This document shows positions 29,624 through 39,852 of a stretch of DNA of 64,000 bases, in pieces. How positions within the stretch are numbered: the first letter of the stretch is position 1; each line of letters opens with the position of its first letter. The DNA comes from Vescimonas coprocola (GTDB taxonomy: Bacteria; Bacillota; Clostridia; Oscillospirales; Oscillospiraceae), in the NCBI RefSeq assembly GCF_018408575.1, contig NZ_AP023418.1, positions 248,001 through 312,000 on the forward strand, given 5' to 3'. The notes under the pieces were generated by a model, which saw only the letters and a program-made list of their open reading frames with translations, was not told where the DNA came from and did no database searches. Both the position numbers and the translations under genes were made by a program.

Positions 29624-30910
29624 ATGCGAGTTGCTATTTACACCCTCGGCTGCAAGGTCAACCAATACGAGACGCAGGCCATGGAGCAGGAGCTTCAGCG
29701 GCGTGGCCACACGCTGGTGGACTTTGAGTCCCCGGCGGACGCCTACATCATCAACACCTGCTCCGTCACCGCCGTCAGCGATAAAAAATCCCGGCAGATG
29801 ATCCGCAGGGCCAAGAGCCGCAATCCCCAGGCCGTGGTGGCTGCCTGCGGCTGCTATGTGCAGACCCACACCCCGGAGGCTCAGGAGCTGGGCATCGACC
29901 TCATCGGCGGCACCGGCGACCGGATGGAGTTTCTGACCCTGCTGGAGCAGGCGGCGGAGGACCACCGCAGCCGTGTGGCGGTGGATGAGGCCCTGCGCCG
30001 CCGCACCTTCGAGGTGCTGCCTGCCGGAGGCATGGCGGCCCGGACACGGGCCATGCTGAAGGTGGAGGACGGCTGCGTCAACTTCTGCACCTACTGCATC
30101 ATCCCCTACGCACGGGGGCCGGTGCGGTCCCTACCGCTGGAGGAGGCGGTGCGCCAGACGGAGCAGCTGCGGCGGGAGGGCTACCGGGAGGTGGTCTTTA
30201 CCGGCATTGAGATCTCCTCCTGGGGACAGGATTTCAAGGACGGCCGCAGCCTCATCGACCTGCTGGAGGCGGTGTCGCAGGCGGCGGGAGAGATGCGCCT
30301 GCGGCTGGGCAGTCTGGAGCCCCGCACCGTGACGGAGGATTTCTGCCGCCGGGCCGCCCGGCTCCCCAACCTCTGCCCCCAGTTCCACCTGTCCATGCAG
30401 TCCGGCTGTGACGCCACCCTGCGGCGCATGAACCGCCGGTACGACACCGCCCGGTTCCTCCGGTCCGTGACTCTGCTGCGGCAGTACTTTCCCCGGCCCG
30501 CCATCACCACGGACCTGATCTGCGGCTTCCCCGGCGAGACGGAGGAGGAGTTCTCCCAGACGCTGGCTTTCCTGCGCCGCTGCGACTTTGCCCAGATGCA
30601 CATCTTCCCCTACTCCATCCGCCCCGGCACCAAGGCGGCGGAGATGGAGCAGGTCCCCGGCCCGGTGAAGGAGGAGCGTGCCGCCCGTGCGTCGGCGGTG
30701 GCGGCGGAGCTGCACCGTGCCTATCTGCAGGGCTGCGTGGGCCAGACTTATCCCGTGCTCTTCGAGCAGCGCAAGGACGGCTGCGCCGCCGGCCATGCCC
30801 CCAACTATATGCCGGTGGAGGTGCAGACACAGGAGGATTACCATAACACCGTTCGTCATGTGAAGATCACAGGCGTAGTAAACGATATCCTGATGGGAGA
30901 GGTGACATAA
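29624..30910 (+). CDS. mtaB: tRNA (t6A37) methylthiotransferase MtaB
   Basis: A 428-residue radical-SAM enzyme that makes ms2t6A at position 37 of tRNAs. An N-terminal UPF0004 domain starts VAIYTLGCKVNQYETQAM, with cluster cysteines also in INTCSVT and ACGCYVQ. The radical-SAM motif is CVNFCTYCIIPYARGPVRS, with the CxxxCxxC signature. A C-terminal TRAM-like region ends the protein. The start is ATG 29624 with AAGGAG. An upstream in-frame extension back to 28370 only reads through the antisense of the desulfurase gene. The next gene starts one base after its stop. Confidence 0.94.
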   Translation: MRVAIYTLGCKVNQYETQAMEQELQRRGHTLVDFESPADAYIINTCSVTAVSDKKSRQMIRRAKSRNPQAVVAACGCYVQTHTPEAQELGIDLIGGTGDRMEFLTLLEQAAEDHRSRVAVDEALRRRTFEVLPAGGMAARTRAMLKVEDGCVNFCTYCIIPYARGPVRSLPLEEAVRQTEQLRREGYREVVFTGIEISSWGQDFKDGRSLIDLLEAVSQAAGEMRLRLGSLEPRTVTEDFCRRAARLPNLCPQFHLSMQSGCDATLRRMNRRYDTARFLRSVTLLRQYFPRPAITTDLICGFPGETEEEFSQTLAFLRRCDFAQMHIFPYSIRPGTKAAEMEQVPGPVKEERAARASAVAAELHRAYLQGCVGQTYPVLFEQRKDGCAAGHAPNYMPVEVQTQEDYHNTVRHVKITGVVNDILMGEVT

Positions 30911-30911
30911 C

Positions 30912-31484
30912 ATGGAACACTTTTTTGCCTATACGTCCCGGATGCGGTTCATCTCCCGCTGGGCGCTGATGCGTAACAGTCAGCCGGAGAACATTCAGGA
31001 GCACAGCCATCAGGTGGCAGTGCTGGCCCATGCGCTGGCGGTGATCCGCAACCGCTGCTTCGGTGGCCGGGTGGACCCCGGCACGGTGGCGGTGGCGGCC
31101 CTGTACCACGACGCCAGCGAGATCCTCACCGGGGATCTGCCTACCCCCATCAAGTACTACAATCCCGCCATCCGGGATGCCTATAAGCAGGTGGAGCACA
31201 TCGCCTGCGGCAAGCTGGTGGGGATGCTGCCGCCGGAGCTGCAGCCGGACTTTGCCGAGGCCCTGACCCCCACAGACCCGGAGGTGGAGGAACTGGTGAA
31301 GGCGGCGGACAAGCTGTCTGCCCACATCAAATGTCTGGAGGAGCTGAAGGCCGGGAATCTGGAGTTCCGCCGGGCGGCGGAGCAGACGGAGCAGGCGCTG
31401 GATGATTTTCATCTGCCGGAGCTGACCTATTTCCGGGAGCATTTCCTCCCCAGCTTCCGGCTGACGCTGGATGAGATGGAGTAA
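30912..31484 (+). CDS. YfbR-type HD-domain 5'-deoxynucleotidase
   Basis: A 190-residue HD-domain phosphohydrolase. The family start FFAYTSRMRFISRWALM is followed by the first metal-binding His in EHSHQVAVLAH and the HD pair in ALYHDASEILTGDLPTPIKY, all typical of YfbR 5'-nucleotidases acting on deoxynucleoside monophosphates. It starts immediately after mtaB and is probably co-transcribed. A hairpin follows 4 bases after the stop. Confidence 0.93.
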   Translation: MEHFFAYTSRMRFISRWALMRNSQPENIQEHSHQVAVLAHALAVIRNRCFGGRVDPGTVAVAALYHDASEILTGDLPTPIKYYNPAIRDAYKQVEHIACGKLVGMLPPELQPDFAEALTPTDPEVEELVKAADKLSAHIKCLEELKAGNLEFRRAAEQTEQALDDFHLPELTYFREHFLPSFRLTLDEME

Positions 31485-31488
31485 AATA

Positions 31489-31525
31489 AAGCGCAGGAGA
31501 GACGGCTCGTCTCCCCTGCGCTTGA
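31489..31525 (+). terminator. Terminator after the YfbR-type gene
   Basis: Stem AAGCGCAGGAGAGAC with GTCTCCCCTGCGCTT (one mismatch), followed by a weak T-rich stretch. The 170 bases from here to the L32 terminator hold no supported gene. Confidence 0.7.
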
Positions 31526-31695
31526 TTCATTATGAAGCTTGCGCCTTGCGTTCTGTGCATGGCGGCAGGCTTTTCGCAGCTGTGTCCTCCGACCACCCCG
31601 CGGCGATCTTCTGCCGTGGCACGGCATCACCCATGCTGCGGCACAGACCATGATATCCCGCCGAAGCAGGCACCATACATACAGACCTTCCCTGC

Positions 31696-31735
31696 AAAAA
31701 GAAAAGCAGGCGGAAAGCCACGCTTCCCGCCTGTC
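31696..31735 (-). terminator. Terminator after rpmF
   Basis: On minus, a hairpin GGCGG-GAAGCGTGGCTTT-CCGCC is followed by TGCTTTTCTTTTT. Confidence 0.78.
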
Positions 31736-31750
31736 AAGGACACACGATCA

Positions 31751-31948
31751 TTATTTGCCAGCGGCCACGGACTTGACCTGCTTGACCTCACGGCCATTGT
31801 AGGTACCGCACTCCGGGCACATTCTGTGAGGCAGATGCAGCGCACCGCACTTGGTGCAGGCCACCAGACCGGGAGTCGCCAGCTTCCACACGGAGCTGCG
31901 TCTCTTGTTGCGTCTTTGCTTGGATACTTTTCCCTTGGGTACTGCCAT
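31751..31948 (-). CDS. rpmF: 50S ribosomal protein L32
   Basis: A 65-residue protein, MAVPKGKVSKQRRNKRRSSV at the N-terminus, with an intact zinc ribbon (CTKC and CPEC), so it is the zinc-requiring form. It sits in the large ribosomal subunit. It follows the DUF177 gene, a very conserved neighbour of rpmF in bacteria, and shares its promoter. An AAGGAGG ribosome site precedes the ATG. Confidence 0.97.
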   Translation of the reverse strand: MAVPKGKVSKQRRNKRRSSVWKLATPGLVACTKCGALHLPHRMCPECGTYNGREVKQVKSVAAGK

Positions 31949-32005
31949 GTTGACACCTCCTTGGTCTTAACTGCCTGAGCAGTAATTGATAGTATAGAGA
32001 GCGCT

Positions 32006-32506
32006 TTACTCCTTCTCCTGCAGGAGACTGGCCAGCTTGGCAAGCCTCGGATCCACCTGCTTTTTACAGCGGCAGGGCTCCCGGTTGAGGTTCACGCCGC
32101 AGCCGGGGCAAAGACCCTTACAGTCCTCGGAGCAAAGAGTTTTCGTGTCCATGTCGAGAATGAACGCATCTCTGGCCAATTCCGCCAGATCCACCTCGTC
32201 GTGCTCCAGCAGGATGATCTCGTCGCTGTCCTCCTCCTGCTTCTCCTCGGCCAAAACGCACGAGTAAGAAACGGACTTGGGCGCATCGAACTCCTCCATG
32301 CACCGGTCACACACGCAGTGCAGCGTCGTATGCATCTCCAGCTGGCACAGCAGAACCCCGGCCTGATTCCGAATACGGCCTTCCACAGTGACCGGACGGA
32401 TAATGGGCGCAGCGCCGCCGAAATCCAGCTGAGACAGATCCATCTCAAACCGGACCTCCTGACTGGCGTCGGGGGTATGCAGCAGTCGGTTTACATTCAA
32501 TCGCAT
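32006..32506 (-). CDS. yceD: DUF177 (YceD) protein, 23S rRNA accumulation factor family
   Basis: A 166-residue protein of the YceD/DUF177 family, implicated in 23S rRNA accumulation in bacteria and plastids. It has a CVCDRCMEEF phrase and a C-terminal four-Cys set (CKGLCPGCGVNLNREPCRC), which probably binds zinc. The start at 32506 (MRLNVNRLLH) has AGAGGTGT upstream. It is the first gene of the yceD-rpmF operon. Confidence 0.92.
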   Translation of the reverse strand: MRLNVNRLLHTPDASQEVRFEMDLSQLDFGGAAPIIRPVTVEGRIRNQAGVLLCQLEMHTTLHCVCDRCMEEFDAPKSVSYSCVLAEEKQEEDSDEIILLEHDEVDLAELARDAFILDMDTKTLCSEDCKGLCPGCGVNLNREPCRCKKQVDPRLAKLASLLQEKE

Positions 32507-32533
32507 AGTACACCTCTTAATGACACGAATAGT

Positions 32534-32562
32534 ATTATAGAGGATTGCACCCGGCTTGTCAA
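32534..32562 (-). promoter_or_regulatory. Promoter of yceD-rpmF
   Basis: On minus, TTGACA (32557-32562), a 17-base spacer and TATAAT (32534-32539), both perfect. A strong promoter fits a ribosomal-protein operon. Confidence 0.92.
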
Positions 32563-32581
32563 ACATTTTCTGCGAAATATT

Positions 32582-32609
32582 TTGACAATTTCCGAAAATC
32601 AGGTACAAT
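32582..32609 (+). promoter_or_regulatory. Promoter of the RluA-family gene
   Basis: TTGACA (32582-32587), a 16-base spacer and TACAAT (32604-32609), divergent from the yceD promoter. Confidence 0.85.
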
Positions 32610-32646
32610 AGCCTTAAACAGCATCCATCAAAGGAGGAAACACGCC

Positions 32647-33603
32647 ATGCGGGAGCTGACCATCGGGAAAAATGACGCCGGACAGCGGGTGGATCGCTTC
32701 GTCTCCAAGGCCCTGCCGCTGCTGCCGCCGGCCCTGCTGCAAAAGTACATCCGCCTCAAGCGCATCAAGGTCAACGGAGGCCGGGCCCAGCGGGATCAGC
32801 GCCTGCAGGAGGGGGACGTGCTGCAACTATACATCAACGACGAGTTCTTCGACAAGCCCAGGGAGGATAATCTGTTCCTCACCCTGTTCCGCCCCAGCCT
32901 GGATATCGTCTACGAGGACGAGAATCTGATGCTGCTGAACAAGCGCCCCGGTCTGGTGGTCCACGCCGACGAGACGGAGAAGGTCAACACCCTCATCAAC
33001 CACATTCAGGCATACCTCTACCAGAAGCGGGAGTGGAATCCCCGGTGGGAGAACGCCTTCACCCCGGCGCTGTGCAACCGCATCGACCGCAACACCGGCG
33101 GCATCGTCATCGCCGCCAAAAACGCCGAGACCCTGCGGATCATCAACCAGAAGATCCGGGATCGGGAGATCGACAAACGCTACCTCTGCATCACCGTGGG
33201 TGCGCCACGGCCCCCGCAGGGGGAGGTATCCTGCTTCCTGCTGAAGGACGAAAAGAAAAAGCAGGTGGCCGTATACCACAGGCCCGTTCCCGGCGGCAAG
33301 ACCGCCGTTACCCGCTACCGGACGCTGGAGACCCGTGGGGAGCTGTCCCTGCTGGAGGTGGAGCTGCTGACGGGCCGCACCCACCAGATCCGTGCCACCA
33401 TGGCGGACTTGGGCTGCCCCCTGCTGGGGGACGGCAAGTACGGCGACGGGTCGGTGAACCGCCGCTACGGCGAGACCCGGCAGGCTCTGTATTCCTACCG
33501 CCTGACCTTCGACTTCCCCACGGACGCCGGCCTGCTGAATTACCTCCGGGGCCGCAGCTTTCAGGTGGAGAGCGTCCCCTTCCGGGAGAAATACTTCGGC
33601 TGA
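32647..33603 (+). CDS. RluA-family pseudouridine synthase
   Basis: A 318-residue enzyme that isomerises uridine in rRNA or tRNA. An N-terminal S4 RNA-binding domain (about residues 13-75) is followed by the catalytic domain with the family motif NRIDRNTGGIVIAAK, whose second Asp is the catalytic residue. The late motif LLTGRTHQIRATMADLG is also present. It resembles the RluC/RluD group, but the exact target site cannot be told from sequence. CAAAGGAGG precedes the ATG at 32647. Confidence 0.93.
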   Translation: MRELTIGKNDAGQRVDRFVSKALPLLPPALLQKYIRLKRIKVNGGRAQRDQRLQEGDVLQLYINDEFFDKPREDNLFLTLFRPSLDIVYEDENLMLLNKRPGLVVHADETEKVNTLINHIQAYLYQKREWNPRWENAFTPALCNRIDRNTGGIVIAAKNAETLRIINQKIRDREIDKRYLCITVGAPRPPQGEVSCFLLKDEKKKQVAVYHRPVPGGKTAVTRYRTLETRGELSLLEVELLTGRTHQIRATMADLGCPLLGDGKYGDGSVNRRYGETRQALYSYRLTFDFPTDAGLLNYLRGRSFQVESVPFREKYFG

Positions 33604-33724
33604 TCGCCGCCCCGGCTGCCCGGTGCAGCCGGGGCTTTCTTCTGCCATTCCCCGGAAATCTCCGGCAAAAACGAGTAAAATTCTCCACCGTGCAGAATTT
33701 TCCTTAAACAGGGGAAAATATTCA

Positions 33725-33753
33725 TTGACATTTCTTCGCTTTTTATATATAGT
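33725..33753 (+). promoter_or_regulatory. Promoter of the polyamine importer operon
   Basis: TTGACA (33725-33730), a 17-base spacer and TATAGT (33748-33753) in an AT-rich stretch, about 100 bases before potA. Confidence 0.85.
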
Positions 33754-33854
33754 GAATCTGCCAAATTTCAACGAGAGATATCAGGCCTGTCCGCAAGGCC
33801 TCCCTTTGAACAGAGAAAAGAGGTAGATATTATTTAACGAACGGGGGAGGATAA

Positions 33855-34997
33855 ATGTCCAAAGAGTTGATTCGCCTGCGGGACCTCTGCATGGCGTTTG
33901 ACGACGAGCTGGTTCTCGATCACATCAATCTGTATATCAACGATTCCGAATTCCTCACACTGCTTGGCCCCAGCGGCTGTGGCAAGACCACGACGCTGCG
34001 GATCATTGGCGGCTTCACGACGCCCACGTCGGGAGACGTCACCTTTGACGGTGTGAGGATCAATGACGTTCCGCCGCATAAGCGGCAGATCAACACTGTC
34101 TTTCAGAAGTATGCCCTGTTTCCCCATCTGGATGTCTTTGAAAACATCGCCTTTGGCTTGCGGATCGCCAAGGTGCCTGCCGACGAGATCGAGCAGCGGG
34201 TGACAGAGATGCTGGGCGTGGTGAGCCTGAAGGGCTTTGAGCACCGGAGGATCCATCAGCTCTCCGGCGGCCAGCAGCAGCGTGTGGCCATTGCCCGTGC
34301 GCTGGTGAACCGGCCCAAGGTGCTGCTGTTGGACGAGCCGCTGGGTGCCTTGGACCTGCGCCTGCGGAAGGATATGCAGATCGAGCTGAAACGGATCCAG
34401 CAGCAGATGGGCATTACCTTTGTATACGTTACCCACGATCAGGAGGAGGCCCTGACCATGTCCGACACCGTGGTGGTGATGGACAAGGGCCGTATCCAGC
34501 AGATCGGCACCCCGGAGGATATCTACAACGAGCCGAAGAACGCCTTCGTGGCGGACTTCATCGGTGAGAGCAATATTTTGAACGGCGTCATGGTCCGGGA
34601 CAATGTGGTGAAGATGTACGGTCGGGAGTTTCCCTGCGTGGACGGCGGCTTCGCACCCAACGAGCCGGTGGACGTGGTCATCCGTCCGGAGGATATTGAC
34701 ATCGTCCCCGTGGAGCAGGGACAGCTGGTAGGTACCGTCACCAGCGTCACCTTCAAGGGGATGCAGTACGATATCATTGTGGACTTCCGGGGCTTCAAGT
34801 GGCTCATTCAGACCACGGATCACTCCCCGGAGGGCGCCCGCATCGGCGTGAAGATCGATCCCGACGGCTTCCACATTATGAAAAAGAGCGAATACTCCGG
34901 CCAGTTCGGAGATTACAGCTCCTACTCCGAGGAGTATGAGGAGCTGGCGGACGCCTCTCTGGAGACGGACGAGGAGGAGAGCGGGGATGAAGAATAA
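33855..34997 (+). CDS. potA: Spermidine/putrescine ABC transporter ATP-binding protein PotA
   Basis: A 380-residue ATPase with Walker [10 protein letters not shown], signature [15 protein letters not shown] and Walker [15 protein letters not shown]-terminal TOBE-type regulatory domain contains the [10 protein letters not shown] and [12 protein letters not shown] phrases typical of PotA. A long acidic tail ([22 protein letters not shown], split) is unusual. GGGGGAGG precedes the ATG. Its last 11 bases overlap the start of potB. Confidence 0.94.
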   Translation: MSKELIRLRDLCMAFDDELVLDHINLYINDSEFLTLLGPSGCGKTTTLRIIGGFTTPTSGDVTFDGVRINDVPPHKRQINTVFQKYALFPHLDVFENIAFGLRIAKVPADEIEQRVTEMLGVVSLKGFEHRRIHQLSGGQQQRVAIARALVNRPKVLLLDEPLGALDLRLRKDMQIELKRIQQQMGITFVYVTHDQEEALTMSDTVVVMDKGRIQQIGTPEDIYNEPKNAFVADFIGESNILNGVMVRDNVVKMYGREFPCVDGGFAPNEPVDVVIRPEDIDIVPVEQGQLVGTVTSVTFKGMQYDIIVDFRGFKWLIQTTDHSPEGARIGVKIDPDGFHIMKKSEYSGQFGDYSSYSEEYEELADASLETDEEESGDEE

Positions 34998-35841
34998 GCT
35001 CTCCCGGTTCGCCGTACCCTACGAGGTATGGATGGCGATCTTCGTGGTGGCCCCCATTGTCATTATGGTGGTCTACGCCTTTTCTTCCGCCGACGGCGGC
35101 TTTACTCTGGATAACTTCGTGCAGATGGGGGGCTATACGGAGGTGTTCCTCCGGTCCTTCAAGCTGGCCATCATTGCCACGATGATCTGTCTGATCATCG
35201 GCTACCCGGTGTCCTATCTCATGAGCCGGGAGGGGGCCTCCTTTCAGCGGACGGCCATGGTGCTCATTATGCTGCCCATGTGGATGAACTTCCTGCTGCG
35301 GACCTATTCGTGGATGACCATTCTGGAAAACAACGGTCTTTTGAACCAGCTGTTCCAGAAGATCGGCCTTATCAGCCTCTATAATCACATCTTCGGCACC
35401 AACTTGGAGTATTTCCCCATGATGAATACCCAGGGGGCTGTGGTGCTGGGCATGGTGTATAACTACCTGCCCTTTATGATCCTGCCCATCTATTCCGTCA
35501 TCATCAAGCTGGACCACTCCCTGCTGGAGGCCGCCCGTGATCTGGGGGCCGGCAGTATGACGGTGTTCCGCCGGGTGATCCTGCCCCTGTCCCTGCCGGG
35601 CGTGGTGTCGGGCATCACCATGGTGTTCGTGCCGTCGGTGTCCACCTTCGCCATCAGCCGGATGCTGGGCGGCGGCACGGAGCTGCTGCTGGGCGACCTC
35701 ATTGAGCGGCAGTTTCTGGGGGGTGCCTACAACCCCCAGCTGGGCGCCGCCATTTCGCTGGTGATGATGATTATCGTGCTGGTATGTATGCTGGTGATGA
35801 ATCGCTTCGGTGAGGGCGAGGAACAGGCGGTGAAGCTATGA
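34987..35841 (+). CDS. potB: Spermidine/putrescine ABC transporter permease PotB
   Basis: A 284-residue permease with six membrane segments and the EAA loop [20 protein letters not shown], which docks to PotA. The ATG at 34987 lies inside the end of potA, and its own stop overlaps the next start (ATGA), so the three genes are tightly coupled. Upstream in-frame codons only read antisense-like potA sequence. Confidence 0.94.
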   Translation: MKNKLSRFAVPYEVWMAIFVVAPIVIMVVYAFSSADGGFTLDNFVQMGGYTEVFLRSFKLAIIATMICLIIGYPVSYLMSREGASFQRTAMVLIMLPMWMNFLLRTYSWMTILENNGLLNQLFQKIGLISLYNHIFGTNLEYFPMMNTQGAVVLGMVYNYLPFMILPIYSVIIKLDHSLLEAARDLGAGSMTVFRRVILPLSLPGVVSGITMVFVPSVSTFAISRMLGGGTELLLGDLIERQFLGGAYNPQLGAAISLVMMIIVLVCMLVMNRFGEGEEQAVKL

Positions 35842-37829
35842 GCCGCACCCAGAATCGCTTTGGCGACCGGCTGCTGATGGCGCTGGTGTTCCTGTTTCTC
35901 TATGCACCCATCATCATCCTGATCGTCTTTTCCTTCGATGCCGGTACCAGCTCCAGCGTGTGGAAGGGCTTCTCCCTGAAATGGTACGAGTCCCTTCTCT
36001 CCAACCGGCTCATTATGAACAGCGTCTATACCACGCTGCTGGTGTCGCTGCTGTCCACCATCGTGGCGTCCATCGCCGGCACCTTCGCCGCCATCGGCCT
36101 GTACGCCATGAGCCGCCGCCGTCGTGCGGCGGTGAACGCCGTCAACAACATCCCCATGATGAATGCGGATATCGTCACCGGCGTCAGCCTGTGCCTGCTG
36201 TTCGTGGTGTTCTTCAACGGCTGGGGCGCTTTCGCCGGGTGGATGAATTCGTGGCAGTCTTTGGTGGTGCTGCCGGAGCGCCTGACCATGGGCTTCGGCA
36301 CACTGCTGATCGCCCATATCTGCTTCAACATCCCCTATGTGATCCTGTCCGTGGGACCCAAGCTGCGCCAGATGGACCGCAACCTCATCGATGCGGCGCA
36401 GGATCTGGGCTGCACGTGGATGCAGGCCTTCTGGCGTGTGGTGATCCCGGAGATCAAGCCCGGTATCGTCTCCGGCGCTCTGACGGCCTTCACCATGTCT
36501 GTGGATGACTTCATCATCAGCTACTTCACCGCCGGTACCAGCTCCTCCACGCTGGCCATGACCATCTATGGCATGACCAAAAAGCGGGTCAGCCCGGAGA
36601 TCAACGCCATCTCCACCCTGCTGTTCGTGACGGTGCTGGTGCTGCTGGCCGTCGTGAACCTGCGGGAGAGCCGTGCCGACCACCGCCTGAAGGCGGAGCA
36701 CCACACCGCCCCAGCGGCCCATCACCCCAACCGCAGCAAGCTCCATAAGACCCTGCGCCGTGTGGGGGCGGGACTGGCAGCCTGCGTGCTGGTGGTGACG
36801 CTGATCGTCACCGGCCGCTCCGCCCGGTCCGACCGGGTGGTGAACGTGTGCTCCTGGGGCGAGTATATCGACGAGAGCCTCATCACCCAGTTTGAGGAGG
36901 AGACCGGCATCCGGGTCAACTACCAGACGGCGGAGAGCAACGAGGCTCTGTACTCCCTCATCAAAATGGGAGGCGCCGACTTCGATGTCATCGTCCCCTC
37001 GGACTATATGATCGCCCGGCTCATTGACGAGGATATGCTGGCGGAGTTGGATTACAGCCACATCCCCAACTTTGACCTCATTGCCGATACCTATAAGAAC
37101 CTCAGCTACGACCCGGAGAACAAGTACACCGTCCCCTATACATGGGGTACACTGGGCATCATCTACAACACCACCATGGTCTCTCAGCCTATCACCAGCT
37201 GGAGCGCCATGTTCGACCCCCAGTACGCCGGACAGGTGCTGATGATCAACAACTCCCGTGACGCTCTGGCGGCGGCCCTGCTGTATCTGGGATACAGCAT
37301 CAATACCACCGACGAGAACCAGCTGGAGGAGGCCTTTGCCCTGCTGAAGCAGGCCAAGGACAGCGGCGTGTATCAGGCTTTCGTCATGGATGAGGTGTTC
37401 CAGAAAATGGAGGGCGGCAACGCTGCTGTGGCCATGTACTATGCCGGCGATTACCTGACCATGCTGGAGAATAACGAGGACCTGGCCTTCGTTGTCCCGG
37501 AGGAGGGCAGCAACTGGTTTGTGGATGCCATGTGCATCCTGAAGAGCAGCCAGCATATGTCCGAGGCGGAGGAGTGGATCAACTTCATCGCATCTACAAA
37601 GGCCAATCTGGCCAACATGGACTACATCTGGTACGCCTCCCCCAACGGCGAGGCGCTGGAGGAGTACCCGGCCTACTATGAGGAGGTCAACGAGGAGCCG
37701 CTGGACCCGGAGATCTACGAGATCATGGCCCCCTCGGAGGAGGTGCTCCGTCGCTGTGAGATCTATGAGAATCTCCCCGCTGAGACCCTGCGCCTGTACG
37801 ATCGCCTCTGGACCCGTCTGGGCGTGTAG
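35838..37829 (+). CDS. potCD: Fused PotC permease - PotD binding protein of the polyamine importer
   Basis: A 663-residue fusion. Residues 1-275 are a PotC-type permease (RFGDRLLMALVFLFLYAPI, EAA loop LIDAAQDLGCTWMQAFWRVV). A basic linker (about 276-305) and one membrane segment (LAACVLVVTLIVTG, near 310-328) join it to a PotD-like binding protein (VVNVCSWGEYIDESLITQFEE, then ALYSLIKMGGADFDVIVPSDY). The binding domain is therefore tethered outside the cell without a lipobox. Such fusions are known in Firmicutes. It ends with TAG, showing that TAG is an ordinary stop here. Confidence 0.94.
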   Translation: MSRTQNRFGDRLLMALVFLFLYAPIIILIVFSFDAGTSSSVWKGFSLKWYESLLSNRLIMNSVYTTLLVSLLSTIVASIAGTFAAIGLYAMSRRRRAAVNAVNNIPMMNADIVTGVSLCLLFVVFFNGWGAFAGWMNSWQSLVVLPERLTMGFGTLLIAHICFNIPYVILSVGPKLRQMDRNLIDAAQDLGCTWMQAFWRVVIPEIKPGIVSGALTAFTMSVDDFIISYFTAGTSSSTLAMTIYGMTKKRVSPEINAISTLLFVTVLVLLAVVNLRESRADHRLKAEHHTAPAAHHPNRSKLHKTLRRVGAGLAACVLVVTLIVTGRSARSDRVVNVCSWGEYIDESLITQFEEETGIRVNYQTAESNEALYSLIKMGGADFDVIVPSDYMIARLIDEDMLAELDYSHIPNFDLIADTYKNLSYDPENKYTVPYTWGTLGIIYNTTMVSQPITSWSAMFDPQYAGQVLMINNSRDALAAALLYLGYSINTTDENQLEEAFALLKQAKDSGVYQAFVMDEVFQKMEGGNAAVAMYYAGDYLTMLENNEDLAFVVPEEGSNWFVDAMCILKSSQHMSEAEEWINFIASTKANLANMDYIWYASPNGEALEEYPAYYEEVNEEPLDPEIYEIMAPSEEVLRRCEIYENLPAETLRLYDRLWTRLGV

Positions 37830-37886
37830 GGGAAGCTGCCAATGTAAAATATCGGTTCAGACGGATTGACGTAAAATCGGATCAGA

Positions 37887-37921
37887 CCCCCGGCCGGATG
37901 GATGTCCGGCCGGGGGTTCTT
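37887..37921 (+). terminator. Terminator of the pot operon
   Basis: Stem CCCCCGGCCGGA with TCCGGCCGGGGG followed by TTCTT. Confidence 0.82.
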
Positions 37922-37960
37922 GCCATTTATGACGGAGGGCATCCAATTTGGCAAAAACGC

Positions 37961-37989
37961 TTGTCAGTCCGGGAAAAATCCGGTATAAT
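37961..37989 (+). promoter_or_regulatory. Promoter of the ACT-PFL operon
   Basis: TTGTCA (37961-37966), a 17-base spacer and TATAAT (37984-37989). Confidence 0.85.
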
Positions 37990-38075
37990 AATGCGTCAGG
38001 AAAGCGTCAGATATCTGTCCACTGGGCAGAGAAATGTCAAGCTGACGGAAGAATTACAGAACGGAGTGGAAAAAT

Positions 38076-38345
38076 ATGAAAGCCATCGTGACCGTGGTAG
38101 GAAGAGATCAGGTGGGCATCATTGCCGGTGTGTGCGGCACACTGGCCCAGCATGGGGTCAACGTGCTGGAGATCAGCCAGACCATCATGGAGGGGTGCTT
38201 TACCATGATGATGGTGGTGGATCTGGCAGGGTGCCAGGGTTCCTTCGAGCAGCTGCGGACCGACATCACCGCCTACAGCGAGGCCCGTGACCTGTCTCTG
38301 CGTATCCAGCGGGAGGACATCTTCGACGCAATGCACAAGCTGTAA
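38076..38345 (+). CDS. ACT domain-containing protein (UPF0237)
   Basis: An 89-residue single ACT domain ([20 protein letters not shown] start, the typical glycine turn), a fold that binds amino acids as a regulatory ligand. It ends 11 bases before the PFL-family gene. The ACT/UPF0237 plus UPF0210 pair is conserved across many bacteria, and the two probably work together. GAACGGAGTGG precedes the start. Confidence 0.92.
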   Translation: MKAIVTVVGRDQVGIIAGVCGTLAQHGVNVLEISQTIMEGCFTMMMVVDLAGCQGSFEQLRTDITAYSEARDLSLRIQREDIFDAMHKL

Positions 38346-38356
38346 GAGGGGGAGCC

Positions 38357-39715
38357 ATGCTGAGTATACATCACATTTTTGATACCATCGACATGATCGA
38401 TAAGCGCCATCTGGATATCCGCACCATCACCATGGGTATCTCCCTGCTGGACTGCGTCAGTGAGGATCCCAAGCGCTGCTGCGAGAAAATCTATGACAAG
38501 ATCTGCCGCCGGGCGCAGCATCTGGTGCGGACGGGCGAGGAGATTCAGGGGGAGTTCGGTATCCCCATCGTCAACAAGCGCATCTCCGTGACCCCCATGG
38601 CGCTGGTGGCCGGCGGCTGCGACACGGAGGACTACGTTCCCTTTGCCCACGCTATGGACCGGGCTGCCAAGACCTGCGGCGTGGACTTCATCGGCGGCTA
38701 CTCGGCGCTGGTGCAGAAGGGCTTTGCCCACGGCGACGAGCTGCTGCTGCGGGCCATTCCGCAGGCGCTGGCGGAGACGGATATCGTCTGCTCCAGTGTC
38801 AACGTGGGCTCCACCAAGGCGGGCATCAACATGGACGCCGTGGCCCGCATGGGGCGCATCATTAAGGAGACGGCCCATCTGACCCGTGACACCGACGGGC
38901 TGGGCTGCGCCAAGCTGGTGGTGTTCTGCAACGCCGTGGAGGATAACCCCTTTATGGCAGGGGCTTTCCACGGCGTAGGTGAGGCCGACAGCGTCATCAA
39001 TGTGGGCGTCTCCGGCCCCGGCGTGGTACACCACGCCTTGCGGTCCTGCAAGGACCAGCCCTTTGACGTGGTGGCGGAGACCATCAAAAAGACGGCTTTC
39101 CAGATCACCCGTGTGGGCCAGATGGTGGCCACCGAGGCCTCCCGGCGGCTGGATACTCCCTTCGGCATCGTAGACCTGTCTCTGGCGCCCACTCCTGCCA
39201 TCGGAGACAGCGTGGCCCGGATCCTGGAGGAGATGGGGCTGTCCGTCTGCGGAACCCACGGCACCACGGCGGCGCTGGCGCTGCTGAACGACGCCGTGAA
39301 GAAGGGCGGTGTCATGGCATCCTCCCATGTGGGCGGGCTGTCCGGCGCCTTTATCCCGGTGTCGGAGGACGAGGGCATGATCGCCGCCGCCCTGGACGGT
39401 ACCCTGACGCTGGATAAGCTGGAGGCCATGACCTGCGTATGCTCCGTGGGGCTGGATATGATCGCCGTGCCCGGCAGCACCACTGCCGAGACCATCTCCG
39501 CCATCATCGCTGACGAGGCGGCGGTGGGCATGGTCAACAGCAAGACCACCGCTGTCCGTATCATCCCCGTGGAGGGGAAGGATGTGGGTGACATGGTGGA
39601 ACTGGGCGGCCTGTTGGGTTCTGCGCCGGTGATGCCGGTCCATGAAGCCGCCAGCACAGATTTCATCGCCCGTGGCGGCCGCATCCCCGCTCCGCTGCAG
39701 AGCCTGAAGAACTGA
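38357..39715 (+). CDS. PFL family protein (UPF0210/DUF711)
   Basis: A 452-residue protein of the UPF0210 family, related in fold to glycyl-radical enzymes; its reaction is not established. It starts [20 protein letters not shown] and keeps the long conserved glycine-rich core ([16 protein letters not shown] and [12 protein letters not shown]). Length is normal for the family. It follows the ACT gene and is presumably controlled or assisted by it. Confidence 0.92.
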   Translation: MLSIHHIFDTIDMIDKRHLDIRTITMGISLLDCVSEDPKRCCEKIYDKICRRAQHLVRTGEEIQGEFGIPIVNKRISVTPMALVAGGCDTEDYVPFAHAMDRAAKTCGVDFIGGYSALVQKGFAHGDELLLRAIPQALAETDIVCSSVNVGSTKAGINMDAVARMGRIIKETAHLTRDTDGLGCAKLVVFCNAVEDNPFMAGAFHGVGEADSVINVGVSGPGVVHHALRSCKDQPFDVVAETIKKTAFQITRVGQMVATEASRRLDTPFGIVDLSLAPTPAIGDSVARILEEMGLSVCGTHGTTAALALLNDAVKKGGVMASSHVGGLSGAFIPVSEDEGMIAAALDGTLTLDKLEAMTCVCSVGLDMIAVPGSTTAETISAIIADEAAVGMVNSKTTAVRIIPVEGKDVGDMVELGGLLGSAPVMPVHEAASTDFIARGGRIPAPLQSLKN

Positions 39716-39852
39716 GAAGCAGCAGATTGCCGTGAAAAAGGAGCTTTGCGTGCGCCACCATGTGGCGCTGTCGGTAGTCGAAATCATAAGAAAATGTAAA
39801 AAAGCCAGTCAGAGATTTGTGACGGGCGGATAACGAAGTTTTTATGCAGGAT

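Noticed and set aside
31525-31690. Short frames in the gap between the YfbR-type gene and rpmF
   Set aside because: The frames are rich in Arg, Cys and Ser, lack ribosome sites and partly overlap the antisense of rpmF.
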